Assembly (NCBI GenBank): GCA_034435675.1
Contig: DAOTWP010000132.1
Coordinates: forward strand, 12,320 to 76,319
Source of the DNA: DAOTWP01 sp034435675
GTDB taxonomy: Bacteria > Chloroflexota > Anaerolineae > Aggregatilineales > Phototrophicaceae
Length of the DNA stretch: 64,000 bases
Reading direction: 5' to 3'
In this document: positions 26,351 through 35,208 of the stretch, piece after piece
How the letters are laid out: each line of letters starts with the position of its first letter
Position numbering within the stretch: position 1 is the first letter of the stretch
Notes under the pieces: generated by a model
Told to the model about the DNA's origin: nothing
The model's input: only the letters and a program-made list of their open reading frames with translations
Databases searched by the model: none
Program-made: the position numbers and the translations under genes

Positions 26351-27575
26351 GACTTCCCGCAACGGAAGCGGAAAAAACACGCCGGTGGGCAAACTCTTTG
26401 CGCACATTATCGGTTGGGGCATGGCAGTGCCGGACAATGTCATGACCAACCAGGATCTGGCGGCAATTGTTGAAACCAGCGACGAATGGATTGTGGCGCG
26501 CACAGGCATTCGTGAACGCCATATCGCCACCGAACGCGACAGCACCGCCACGCTTGGGTTGAAAGCAGCAAAGAATGCGCTCGAAGTCGCCAATATCCGC
26601 CCGTCTGATCTCGATCTCGTCATTGTAGCGACCTCAACGCCGGAAAATATCTTCCCCAGCACCGCCAGTCTGATTCAGGGCTGGCTGGGCGCAACCAAAG
26701 CTGGCGCCTTTGACCTGAGCGCCGCTTGCTCCGGTTTCGTCTACGGGGTGGATATGGCAGCACAGGCGATTGCCGCGGGCAGATGCAAAAATGTGCTGGT
26801 CATCGGCGCGGAAACCATGAGCCGCATCATGAACTGGAATGATCGCGGCACGTGTATCCTGTTTGGCGATGGCGCGGGCGCTGTCGTACTGCAGGCGAAC
26901 GAAACTGAGGGTGGAGTCCTGTCCGCTGTACTGCGCTCCGACGGCACCGGCTATGATCTGCTCGGTGTGCCCACAGTAGGCAGCCGTGACACGCGCGATT
27001 TTGAACCGAACGGCATTGAACACAATCTGTTCAAGATGCACATGAACGGCGGTGAAGTCTTCAAATTTGGTACGCGCGTCATTGGCGAAAGCATCCAACA
27101 GGTGCTGGAAATGGCGGGCGTGCGTCTTGAGGAACTGTCCCTGATTATCCCCCACCAGGCAAACGAACGCATCATCCTGGCGGCGGCACGCAGCCTGAAG
27201 GTCGAAAAAGACATCTTCATGTGCAATGTAGACCGCTATGGCAACACCTCCGCCGCCTCCATCCCAATCGCCTTGTGCGAGGCAGTCCAGCAGGGACGCA
27301 TTAATGAAGGGGATTACATCGCCTTCGTCGGATTCGGTGGCGGACTGGCGTGGGCATCCATGCTGATCAAGTGGGGTATCCCCAAACCGCAGGAACGTCA
27401 TGCCTCCTACCTCAACCGCCGCCAGCGCGAATTCAGCTACGCGCTAACGTGGTGGCGTGCGCGCTTCCAGCGTTGGAACCGCCGCTTCAGTAACATCATG
27501 AACCGGCTGCGATTGCGGCGCGGGCGCATCAGCCGTCTGCAGCGCAAGCTCGACCAGCAGGACAGGCTGGATTGA
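26337..27575 (+). CDS. fabH: 3-Oxoacyl-ACP synthase III with basic C-terminal extension
   Basis: About 412 residues from ATG 26337, overlapping fabF by 14 nt; a TTG at 26319 or a GTG further in are alternatives, as the Shine-Dalgarno is unclear. The catalytic Cys (SAACSGF), His (IIPHQANER) and Asn (YGNTSAASIP) are all present, so it should start fatty acid synthesis from acyl-CoA. The usual length is about 320-330. The last about 60 residues, after WGIPKPQ, are an Arg-rich helical tail (for example RRQREFSYALTWWRARF and NRLRLRRGRISRLQRK) that is not part of the thiolase fold. Confidence 0.93.
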   Translation: MVTARTSRNGSGKNTPVGKLFAHIIGWGMAVPDNVMTNQDLAAIVETSDEWIVARTGIRERHIATERDSTATLGLKAAKNALEVANIRPSDLDLVIVATSTPENIFPSTASLIQGWLGATKAGAFDLSAACSGFVYGVDMAAQAIAAGRCKNVLVIGAETMSRIMNWNDRGTCILFGDGAGAVVLQANETEGGVLSAVLRSDGTGYDLLGVPTVGSRDTRDFEPNGIEHNLFKMHMNGGEVFKFGTRVIGESIQQVLEMAGVRLEELSLIIPHQANERIILAAARSLKVEKDIFMCNVDRYGNTSAASIPIALCEAVQQGRINEGDYIAFVGFGGGLAWASMLIKWGIPKPQERHASYLNRRQREFSYALTWWRARFQRWNRRFSNIMNRLRLRRGRISRLQRKLDQQDRLD

Positions 27576-27691
27576 AATTCAACAGCGAGCACACGATTCA
27601 ATACTTGCGAAAATGCCGTTTCTCAATGAAACAACAATGCTTTTCCCATTACAATCATTGCAAGAGCTGGCAGCATAAAAGGACGACAGTA

Positions 27692-28072
27692 ATGGGCAGT
27701 AAAATCCTCTACATCGAAGACACACCGCAAAATATGCGTCTGGTCAAGAAGATGCTCAATGCAGGCGGCTATGAAATGATCGGCGCAGAGGATGGCAGCA
27801 GTGGACTGGCAGCAGTGTGCGCTGAAATGCCCGATCTGATCTTGCTGGACATCAACCTACCGGACATTGACGGGCTTGAAGTTACCGGACACATTCGCCG
27901 CAACCCTGCCGTCGCGCATATTCCGATTATCGCGCTGACTGCCAACGCCATGGCAGGCGACCGAGATCGTTTTCTCAGCGCCGGGTGCGATGGGTATATT
28001 GCCAAGCCGTTCAGCAAAGCAGAACTGCTCCATGCGGTTGCCTACTATCTTGGCGAACCCATCAACAATTGA
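27692..28072 (+). CDS. Single-domain response regulator (CheY/DivK-like)
   Basis: 126 residues from ATG 27692, with AAGGA 8 nt upstream. The receiver domain is complete: acidic pocket IEDT, phospho-acceptor Asp in LILLDINLPDIDG, the conserved Thr in ALTAN and Lys in AKPF. No output domain follows, so it works through a partner or as a phosphorelay intermediate. It lies 116 nt after fabH on the same strand; no histidine kinase is nearby. Confidence 0.88.
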   Translation: MGSKILYIEDTPQNMRLVKKMLNAGGYEMIGAEDGSSGLAAVCAEMPDLILLDINLPDIDGLEVTGHIRRNPAVAHIPIIALTANAMAGDRDRFLSAGCDGYIAKPFSKAELLHAVAYYLGEPINN

Positions 28073-28128
28073 ACCGGCATGGGCAGCGCATCAACCCGCG
28101 TGGGGTGCCAGCGTGCGCCAGAAGCGGT

Positions 28129-29025
28129 TTAAGCCCCGCTGAGGGCTGCGCCCAGCACGCTGCCCAGCCCGGCGCGAGTATTCAGCGCCAGCGGCAGCAG
28201 CAGGTTATCAATCAGGCGGGTGCGCCCCACCCGCACCGCCATAGACGCCAGCAGCGGGTTATCGCTGGGCGCTTCCTGTTCAACCAGTGTGCGTGCGTCG
28301 GCAATGGACACATACTCCGCTTCTGCCAACGGCTCTGCCCCCAACAGGGCGAGCATCTGCTCACGCAGCACCCCCGGATGGCGCTCACCCGCTGCATACG
28401 CCGCCCCTGCCGCACCGAGTGCGCGAGATAGCACAGCAGCCGCCGGGCGCTGTTCCCCCGCCAGATAAGCATTGCGCGAACTGAGCGCCAGCCCGTCCGC
28501 CTCACGCACAGTTGGCAGCACGACCACCTCCAGCGGCAGATTAAGATCACGCACCATTTGCCGGATGACCACCACCTGCTGGGCATCTTTCTGCCCAAAG
28601 TAGGCAAAATGCGGCTGAATCAGGTTGAACAGCTTAGCCACGACGGTAGCAACCCCGCGAAAATGCCCCGGTCGGCGCGCCCCTTCCAGCCCCTGTGACA
28701 GCGTTTCCACCGTTACATATGTCTGGAACCCCGACGGATATATGACCTCAGGGGTCGGCGTGAACACCAGATCACACCCGGCGTCAATCAGCAGCGCTAA
28801 ATCACGCTGCAAATCGCGCGGGTAAGTGCTCAGGTCTTCAGTAGGAGCAAACTGAGTCGGGTTCACAAAGATGCTGGCGACAACAACATCGTTTTCGTCG
28901 CGGGCGGCTGCCACCAGCGCCAGATGCCCCGCATGCAGTGCGCCCATCGTGGGCACAAGCCCCACACTGCCGTTGAATTCACGCCGTACCTGCCGCAGTT
29001 GTTCCGCCGTCACGACTACACGCAT
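28129..29025 (-). CDS. panC: Pantothenate synthetase
   Basis: 298 residues. It joins pantoate and beta-alanine using ATP in CoA synthesis. Family motifs are present: PTMGALHAGH (HxGH nucleotide site), SIFVNPTQF, and the KMSKS-like region LALSSRN. It overlaps panB by one base (TAATG). The C-terminal 20 residues are Ala/Leu/Gly-rich beyond the usual end. Confidence 0.95.
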   Translation of the reverse strand: MRVVVTAEQLRQVRREFNGSVGLVPTMGALHAGHLALVAAARDENDVVVASIFVNPTQFAPTEDLSTYPRDLQRDLALLIDAGCDLVFTPTPEVIYPSGFQTYVTVETLSQGLEGARRPGHFRGVATVVAKLFNLIQPHFAYFGQKDAQQVVVIRQMVRDLNLPLEVVVLPTVREADGLALSSRNAYLAGEQRPAAAVLSRALGAAGAAYAAGERHPGVLREQMLALLGAEPLAEAEYVSIADARTLVEQEAPSDNPLLASMAVRVGRTRLIDNLLLPLALNTRAGLGSVLGAALSGA

Positions 29026-29864
29026 TACAGCTCCTCCCTGAGCAGCTGCTCAACAATCGCCTCGTGCATGCTGAAGCTGTTCTCTTCACCGGGAAACTGC
29101 TGTTCACGCACATCAGCGGCGAAGCGCCGAATAGCATCGGTTATCGCATCGCCAATATTGGCGAAGCGCCGGGTGTGGCGCGGCACAAACTCGCTGAACA
29201 GCGCCAGAATATCGTGAAAGACCTGCACCTGCCCGTCACAGTACAGCCCCGCGCCAATGCCAATCGTTGGAATCGTCAGGCGCTCGGTAATCAGCTTTGC
29301 CAGCGGCGAGGGCACAAGCTCCAGCACCACCGCAAACGCCCCCGCATCCTGTACCGCGCGGGCATCACGCAGAAGCTGGCGCGCCGACTCCAGTTCGCGT
29401 CCCTGCACGCGGAACCCCCCGAACTGGTTGACACTCTGCGGGGTCAGCCCGATATGCGCCATGACGGGAATCCCGGACTGTACGATGCGCGCAATGGTGG
29501 GCGCCATGACCTCGCCACCTTCCAGCTTGACACAGGTCACGCGCCCTTCCTGCATCAACCGCGCGGCATTGGTAAGTGCCTGCTCGAAGCTGATATTGAC
29601 GCTCATAAACGGCAGATCGCCGATCACCAGCGGGCGTTCGGTCACGCGCGACACAATTTCGCAGTGGTAAAGCATATGCTCCATCGTCACCGGGATCGTG
29701 GAGTTGTGCCCCTGCACGACCATACCCAGGGTGTCGCCGACGAGCAGCGCGGGAACCCCCGCCGCTTCTGCCACACGCGCGCTGATGGCGTCATAGGCAG
29801 TCAGTACCGGGATACGCTCACCATCAAGCTTATATTTTTGGAAATCACGAATGTTCAACCGCAT
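29025..29864 (-). CDS. panB: 3-Methyl-2-oxobutanoate hydroxymethyltransferase
   Basis: 279 residues. It makes ketopantoate from alpha-ketoisovalerate and a methylene-tetrahydrofolate one-carbon unit. ATG 29864 is preferred over 29873, because GCAGGA lies about 8 nt before it and overlaps the upstream ATG. Motifs include LTAYDAISARVAEAAG near the start, the metal-site segment VGDTLGMVVQG and VKLEGG. The start lies inside the end of the DUF2520 gene (20-nt overlap), a sign of coupling. Confidence 0.95.
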   Translation of the reverse strand: MRLNIRDFQKYKLDGERIPVLTAYDAISARVAEAAGVPALLVGDTLGMVVQGHNSTIPVTMEHMLYHCEIVSRVTERPLVIGDLPFMSVNISFEQALTNAARLMQEGRVTCVKLEGGEVMAPTIARIVQSGIPVMAHIGLTPQSVNQFGGFRVQGRELESARQLLRDARAVQDAGAFAVVLELVPSPLAKLITERLTIPTIGIGAGLYCDGQVQVFHDILALFSEFVPRHTRRFANIGDAITDAIRRFAADVREQQFPGEENSFSMHEAIVEQLLREEL

Positions 29865-30753
29865 TGGTTTCATCCTGCAAGAAAAAAGCCTCTAACACGG
29901 CGGTTGAAAGCCCCCGCGCCTCAAGCAGTGGGTAGGCTTCGCGCGCCAATTGGCGATACAACCCGGCAAGCGCCGGAGACTGCTGGTGCAGCGCCTGCAG
30001 ATGCGCTGCCAGCGTGCCCGTATCCAGCCGGGCAAGCGGACCGGTCAGCGCCCAGGGAATGCCGCGTTCCCGCAGATTTTCCACTGTTGCCCCCACCAGC
30101 GCATTCAATGCCTGCTCTGCAACCGCGCGCTCTGCGCCCAGACCCAGCAGCAGCCGTTCTGCCAGCGCATACAGCACGACCGTATAATTGCTGGCGAAAA
30201 CCAGCGCCGCGTGATATAGCGCCTTGCTGCCAACCGGAATACGCAGCACACTGCCTTCCAGCGCCTGCACAAGCTCAGTCAGCCAGCGCAGCAGCAGCGC
30301 GTCGTCGGCTTCCAGCGCAAAAGTCACCCCGCGCAAACTGCCAGGGGCATTTGCCGCCGCGAACGGGAACGCCGGATGCAGCCCGCCCACCAGCATCCCC
30401 CGCTGCCCCGGCGACGCCAGCACCTCGGCACCATAAACGCCGGAGGTATGCACAATCGCTTTTGCATCCGCTGCCAGCGCTGCTACTTCCAACGCCGCTG
30501 CGATACCAGCAGATAGCACCGGCAGCGCATCGTCCGTCACCGTCAGCAGCGTCAGATCGGCAGCCCGCAGCACGTCCAGCGGTTCGCTGACCGCCGCCGT
30601 ATGCAGTTCCGCCGCCAGCAGGCGTGCTGTTTCCGGTGTGCGATTGTAAACCGCGACAAGCCTGTACCCGGCATTTGCCAGCAGGCGTGCCAGCGTGCTG
30701 CCCACCTTTCCCGTACCGATAATCCCCAGTGTAGGCAAGTCCTGCTGCATCAT
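29845..30753 (-). CDS. Rossmann-like and DUF2520 oxidoreductase (candidate ketopantoate reductase)
   Basis: 302 residues. The N-terminus has the nucleotide motif GIIGTGKVGS (residues 10-19) and VAVYNRT after beta-2, where the Arg suggests NADPH. The C-terminal half is all-helical DUF2520 with the conserved HTSG, GLHPAFPF and YHAALVFASNY segments. This two-domain plan matches that of 6-phosphogluconate dehydrogenase and of PanE. It overlaps panB and is followed by panC, and no panE is seen in the window. Family function is not established; the ketopantoate reductase role is inferred from context. Confidence 0.75.
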   Translation of the reverse strand: MMQQDLPTLGIIGTGKVGSTLARLLANAGYRLVAVYNRTPETARLLAAELHTAAVSEPLDVLRAADLTLLTVTDDALPVLSAGIAAALEVAALAADAKAIVHTSGVYGAEVLASPGQRGMLVGGLHPAFPFAAANAPGSLRGVTFALEADDALLLRWLTELVQALEGSVLRIPVGSKALYHAALVFASNYTVVLYALAERLLLGLGAERAVAEQALNALVGATVENLRERGIPWALTGPLARLDTGTLAAHLQALHQQSPALAGLYRQLAREAYPLLEARGLSTAVLEAFFLQDETNAVEHS

Positions 30754-30759
30754 GTCCCG

Positions 30760-31578
30760 CTACCCAACCGCCTCTGCCGCCGCTGGTGTCGGGGATGGAA
30801 TCGGTGTTTCTGTCGGAATCGGTGCGCTGAGGCGAATAGTCACCTCACACGCAGCACGCAGCGTATTGGTGATGTCAAACACAGTCAGCCGAAACCGGTA
30901 ATCTCCCGGCGCATATTGGGATGGCACAAACTGCGCCAATGTCCCGGTTTCGGGCACCGGCTGCAAGTTCTCGATAATCACAGCGTAATTGTTGAAAGTA
31001 CTTGGTCCGTTCAGTTCAATCTTGTATGAAACAAAATCCTCGGTAAAGGCAGTCCCCACTACGGTAATCGGCTGGAACACCAGCAGTCCGGTGGTCGGAA
31101 CTTGCAGCGTGGCGTTAGGTGTGTCACACCCGACAGCAGGCGGAAAGTTGGGCAGAATTGTCCCCACCGGTGTAGGCGTCAGGGTTGGTGTGGCAAGTAC
31201 CTGCCGAATCTCGGTGGGGAAAATGCCGCCAACCGGCGTCAAGCCAATATCAGACAGCGGCGTCGGCACGACAGGCGTGAAGTCGCCATCACTGACCTGT
31301 CCCACGCGCACTGCGCTGCCCCCAGCGTTGGCGCGCAGCGTCGGCGCTACCACATTCTGCAACCCAAAGACAATCAGACTGAGTTCGACCAGCAGCACCA
31401 GCGCCGTCAGTGCATTTGCCTGCCGATAGCGTGCCAGATCACGCTCCAGTTCATAGGGCGTCGCGCGATAATCGTGCCGCGCGCGTGACCATGCCCGCCA
31501 CACCACGAAGACTGCCAGCGCAATCAGGATATACAGCCCGACGGCGATTTGTTCAACGAGAAAGACAAACCCGGTCAT
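30760..31578 (-). CDS. Membrane protein with extracytoplasmic Thr/Pro linker and Ig-like domain
   Basis: 272 residues. Two hydrophobic helices (about residues 6-26 and 54-74) flank a short basic loop (RAWSRARHDYRATPYELERD). The remainder is extracytoplasmic by the positive-inside rule: a Thr/Pro-rich linker (VLATPTLTPTPVGT), then a beta-rich region of about 100 residues with two Cys, and a Pro/Thr-rich end. No enzymatic motif is seen. The start overlaps the stop of the purine nucleoside phosphorylase gene by 4 nt, so the two are translationally coupled. Confidence 0.65.
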   Translation of the reverse strand: MTGFVFLVEQIAVGLYILIALAVFVVWRAWSRARHDYRATPYELERDLARYRQANALTALVLLVELSLIVFGLQNVVAPTLRANAGGSAVRVGQVSDGDFTPVVPTPLSDIGLTPVGGIFPTEIRQVLATPTLTPTPVGTILPNFPPAVGCDTPNATLQVPTTGLLVFQPITVVGTAFTEDFVSYKIELNGPSTFNNYAVIIENLQPVPETGTLAQFVPSQYAPGDYRFRLTVFDITNTLRAACEVTIRLSAPIPTETPIPSPTPAAAEAVG

Positions 31579-32414
31579 ACACCCTGCCGCAGGACACCCC
31601 GAACGATTGCTACCAGACGCGGCACCAGCAGCTTGCCCGCCTCAAGCACCTCCTCATGACTTGCCTCGGCAGGTGTGTCAATCACATCAATTGCCCGGTT
31701 GGTGATGCCGGACACTGCCAACACACGCATGCCCATATGCCGCGCCACCAGCACCTCATGCACGGTGGACATGCCAACCGCATCTGCGCCTAGTGTGCGC
31801 AGCATACGCACCTCTGCGGGAGTCTCGAAATTGGGACCGGACAGCACCACGTAGACACCTTCATGCAGCGGCATCTGTGTATCCTGTGCAATCTGTCGCG
31901 CCGTCTGCCGCAGCCGCAAATCATAAGTGTTGGTCACGCTCAAAAAGCGCGGACCCAGCGCATCATCATTTGGCCCAATCAACGGATTATTGCCCGCCAT
32001 GCCAATCAGGTTGATGTGGTCATTGAACAGCATCAGGTCGCCAACCTGATACGCAGGATTCAACCCGCCTGCCGCGTTCGTCAAAATCAGGCTGCGCACC
32101 CCCAGCAGGTGCATCACCCGAATTGGAAAGGTGATTTGCTGTGCCGAATAGCCTTCGTAATAATGTGTGCGCCCCTGCTGGGCGACGATGGTCTGCCCCT
32201 GCCATGTGCCAAATACCAGACTTCCCTGGTGTCCATGTACAGTAGACAGCGGGAAACCGGGAATCTCTGCATAGGGAATCGCGTGGCGATTCTCCAGCAT
32301 TTCCACGAGTGCCCCTAAACCTGACCCCAGCACCAACCCGACTGCTGGCACGACGTCCGTTTGCTTGCGAATCGCCGCCACCGCCTGCTCATAATCTGCG
32401 CGGGTGAATGACAT
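31575..32414 (-). CDS. Purine nucleoside phosphorylase (trimeric type)
   Basis: 279 residues. It cleaves inosine/guanosine with phosphate to the free base. Hallmarks include LVLGSGLG near the N-terminus, HGHQGSLVFG, the active-site TNAAGGLN, and SGPNFETPAEVRMLRTLGADAVGMST, where the Glu and the later Asn (SGITNRA) bind the purine, as in the trimeric PNP family. A good Shine-Dalgarno (AAAGGA) precedes the ATG. It would supply hypoxanthine/guanine to the xanthine-dehydrogenase-type enzyme encoded further on, though the genes are not contiguous. Confidence 0.93.
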   Translation of the reverse strand: MSFTRADYEQAVAAIRKQTDVVPAVGLVLGSGLGALVEMLENRHAIPYAEIPGFPLSTVHGHQGSLVFGTWQGQTIVAQQGRTHYYEGYSAQQITFPIRVMHLLGVRSLILTNAAGGLNPAYQVGDLMLFNDHINLIGMAGNNPLIGPNDDALGPRFLSVTNTYDLRLRQTARQIAQDTQMPLHEGVYVVLSGPNFETPAEVRMLRTLGADAVGMSTVHEVLVARHMGMRVLAVSGITNRAIDVIDTPAEASHEEVLEAGKLLVPRLVAIVRGVLRQGV

Positions 32415-32681
32415 GCTGTGTCCTTTCGTTGCGAAGGTGCATTAGCGCGGGCATCACGATAGCACATGCCCGGTCAAAGCGGCACCACAATTCATGAAAA
32501 ATTTCCAAAAAATGTGCAAAATTACGCCCGCATCAATGGAATCCTGTGTACGGGACTTACAGACCGCATTATAATAATGGATAATCACAATCAAAACCAT
32601 GCCTTAACCTGACCGAGCAACTGCAGGGCAACTGCCCCGCAGTTATATGATGCAGTTTCGGAAAGCGCAGGATCACTCATC

Positions 32682-32939
32682 ATGCAGGAGCGCGGTGGTG
32701 CCATGGAAGTCAACGCTGAACAGGCAGTGCTGCATTACACCGAAGCCTATCAGAAACTGTATAGGCGCACGCCCAAAGACATGCGCGTGCTGGATCACGA
32801 ATGGGTGATGGTCAACGGTGCGCGGATGCGCGTGGCAGAGCTGGAATATGTCACACGCCAACTGAACGAGGAATACCACCAAGGGCTGGAAGAACGGCGC
32901 AGTGTGATTTCCCGCCTGATTCGCTGGCTCAAGCAATAG
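32682..32939 (+). CDS. Small conserved-looking protein of unknown function
   Basis: 85 residues, or 78 from an internal ATG at 32703. The first ATG has AGGA 9 nt upstream. The sequence has a patterned amphipathic helix (HYTEAYQKLYRRTPKDM) and a short beta-like segment (EWVMVNGARMRVAELEY), then a charged helix ending in a basic WLKQ. No cysteines or signal peptide. It stands alone between divergent punA-type and channel genes; the 267-nt region upstream holds a TATAAT (32570-32575) and no other gene. Confidence 0.6.
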   Translation: MQERGGAMEVNAEQAVLHYTEAYQKLYRRTPKDMRVLDHEWVMVNGARMRVAELEYVTRQLNEEYHQGLEERRSVISRLIRWLKQ

Positions 32940-33056
32940 CCCCGCCAGACCCCATGTGGCAGTCTCAACACGTGCCCTCTGACCCCGGACAGGGCTGCTC
33001 AATGGCTGCCCTGCCTATGCTGCAGATTGGATCGCACAAGGCGCAAAACTGGCAGC

Positions 33057-33084
33057 CTGTCAAAAGCGCGCAAACCACTATAAT
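33057..33084 (+). promoter_or_regulatory. Candidate promoter of the K+ channel gene
   Basis: A -35-like CTGTCA (33057-33062) is followed after 16 nt by a perfect TATAAT (33079-33084), about 100 nt upstream of the start. Confidence 0.4.
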
Positions 33085-33185
33085 TGAATATCTATCCTTA
33101 AATCCGGATATGGGCTTACGCGCCCAAGACGGGTCAATGGATACGTTCTAGAAATGCACAATTACACCATGTTGGGACAATTTTG

Positions 33186-35186
33186 ATGATGTCTCTGGAA
33201 GATAGCCGGCGCCAGATTCGTACTGCGGCGGCAGCCCTGGGGTTTGTCGTCCCGCTGGGCGTTATCGGGTTTATGCTCATCGAACAGATGGGTCTGCTCG
33301 ACGCGCTCTGGCTGACCGTTGTCACGTTAACCACCATCGGTTACGGGGACATTGTGCCCAGAACTGTCGCCGGGCGCCTGTTCGCTATGCTGCTGATTAT
33401 CGTTGGACTGAGCTTGTTCGCGTTTGCGCTGCAAGCCATTTTCACCTTCTTCGTCAGCCCCAGCCTGCGCAACCTGCGCCTGCAGCGCCGGGCGCTGCGC
33501 ACCATCGCCACATTGGATCTGCATTTCATCATCTGCGGTTACGGCGAACTCGTCGAACAGACCATCGCCTATATGATGCAGCGTGCCCGCCAGCGCGCTG
33601 ATTTCGAGATTAACCGGCGCTTGAAACGTGTTGACCGGTGGCTGGGCTGGCTGCCACCGTTGCACCGTCCTGTACGGCGCATCGGCGCGCGGCTGCTGCA
33701 CTTGCTGGCGCGCTACAAAACGATGCTCAATGTTGCTGTGGTCGTTACGACTGACCACGCCTATGCCGAGCATTTGCGACAGGAAGGGCTGCTGGTTGTC
33801 GAAGGCGATCCCAGTGACGACGAAACCCTGCTGTTGGCGGGCGTGCAGCACGCCCGAGCGCTGATCGTAATGCTCGAAGAAGACTCCGACACGCTGCTGA
33901 CCACGCTGACGGCACGCAGCCAAAATCCCAACCTGTTCATTGTCACCGCGCCGCAGCGTGAAGAACTCGGCGAACAAATGCAGCGCGCGGGGGCAGATCG
34001 TGTGGTCGCGCCATATGACTTCGCCGGACTGTTTCTCAACAATGCAGCGCTGCGTCCGACAGTGAATGATTTTTTCACCGGTATCCTGTTCGACCATGAA
34101 ACCGGTGTGCAGACCACGCAGTTACGCATCGTGCCCGGTTCGCACTGGGTTAACCGTCATCTGGGCGAACTGCCGCTGCGTGAGCAATTCGGCGCTGCGG
34201 TCCTCGGCATCCGGCACACGAACGGCAGCTATGATTACTGCCCCGCCGACGATGAAGTGCTGGACGAACAGGAGCACCTGATTGTCGTTGTGCCGACAGA
34301 ACGCATCGGGGCGCTGCTGGCGCTGTCACGCAGCGGTGTAAAAACGGTGCTGCCGCCAAAGCACTGGGAAGAGAACCTCATCGACAATGCCGAAGATGCA
34401 TCCACACAACACACCATGTCCCTGTACCAGGCAGAACAGAGCATCAGGCAACTAAGCAATCATTACGTCATCTGCGCCTTAGACCGCATCGGGCACAGCG
34501 CGGTCAGCAAGCTCAACCCGGCGAAACCCTTTGTCATCGTCAGCAGCGATAACGATATGACTGCTGATCTGATGAAACAGGGCTTTCTGGTCGTGCATGG
34601 CAGCCCAACTGATGAAGACACCTTGCATAAAGCGGGCGTGGAGCGCGCATTGGCGGCAATGATTTCGCTGGATGATAAAGCAGATACGATTCTGGCGGTA
34701 CTCAACTGCCGCAGGCTGAGCAAACGCCTGCTGATTACCGTCACCGCCAGTGAAGACGCAATGGTCGCTAAGCTGAAACGCGCCGGGGCAGACCGTGTCA
34801 CCAGCCCATTTAATGTTGCCGGACAGTTCATGATGCTCGCAGCCACCCGCCCGGCAGTCAGCGGCTTCTTTGAGCATGTGCTGTTCAACACGCATGCGCG
34901 CATCGAAACGACCGAGCTGTATACGCAGGACGACTCACCGTGGATCGGTAAGACACTGGAAGAACTGGATTTGCGGAACCAGTACAACGCCGGCGTGCTG
35001 GCAATACGGCTGGAGGATGGCAGCTTTGTTTATGCGCCGCCGCAGGATTATCGGCTCAATGCCCACGAGGTACTGATTGTCATCACGCCCATGCGTTATG
35101 CCGACGAACTGCGCGAAGCCTGTTACGAAACCTCTGTTAAGCGCCCGCGAACCCTCCGGCGCAGCAGTGACAGTGCCCCTGCGTGA
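33186..35186 (+). CDS. K+ channel protein with tandem RCK (TrkA-N/TrkA-C) domains
   Basis: About 666 residues. Two membrane helices (about residues 16-34 and 64-92) flank a pore loop with the selectivity filter TTIGYGD. Two RCK modules follow: the first TrkA-N begins near LHFIICGYGELVEQ and has an insertion rich in Arg and Trp (about residues 140-180), the second begins near HYVICALDRIG. Each is followed by a TrkA-C-like segment ending in IVVVPT and IVITPM. The first Rossmann loop is GYGELV, the second lacks the Gly-rich loop, so it probably does not bind a dinucleotide. Tandem RCK on one chain recalls BK-type and GsuK channels. Start choice among TTG 33183, ATG 33186 and 33189 is not decided. 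Confidence 0.85.
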   Translation: MMSLEDSRRQIRTAAAALGFVVPLGVIGFMLIEQMGLLDALWLTVVTLTTIGYGDIVPRTVAGRLFAMLLIIVGLSLFAFALQAIFTFFVSPSLRNLRLQRRALRTIATLDLHFIICGYGELVEQTIAYMMQRARQRADFEINRRLKRVDRWLGWLPPLHRPVRRIGARLLHLLARYKTMLNVAVVVTTDHAYAEHLRQEGLLVVEGDPSDDETLLLAGVQHARALIVMLEEDSDTLLTTLTARSQNPNLFIVTAPQREELGEQMQRAGADRVVAPYDFAGLFLNNAALRPTVNDFFTGILFDHETGVQTTQLRIVPGSHWVNRHLGELPLREQFGAAVLGIRHTNGSYDYCPADDEVLDEQEHLIVVVPTERIGALLALSRSGVKTVLPPKHWEENLIDNAEDASTQHTMSLYQAEQSIRQLSNHYVICALDRIGHSAVSKLNPAKPFVIVSSDNDMTADLMKQGFLVVHGSPTDEDTLHKAGVERALAAMISLDDKADTILAVLNCRRLSKRLLITVTASEDAMVAKLKRAGADRVTSPFNVAGQFMMLAATRPAVSGFFEHVLFNTHARIETTELYTQDDSPWIGKTLEELDLRNQYNAGVLAIRLEDGSFVYAPPQDYRLNAHEVLIVITPMRYADELREACYETSVKRPRTLRRSSDSAPA

Positions 35187-35208
35187 GGCTGCCGTTTATA
35201 AGTGCCTG

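Noticed and set aside
29064..30590. Plus-strand frame of about 500 codons opposite panB and the DUF2520 gene
   Set aside because: It has a low-complexity Pro/Ala/Arg composition with no motifs; both minus genes are convincing.
32570..32575. TATAAT upstream of the small gene at 32682 as a promoter
   Set aside because: No acceptable -35 hexamer at 16-18 nt; mentioned in the gene entry but not called separately.
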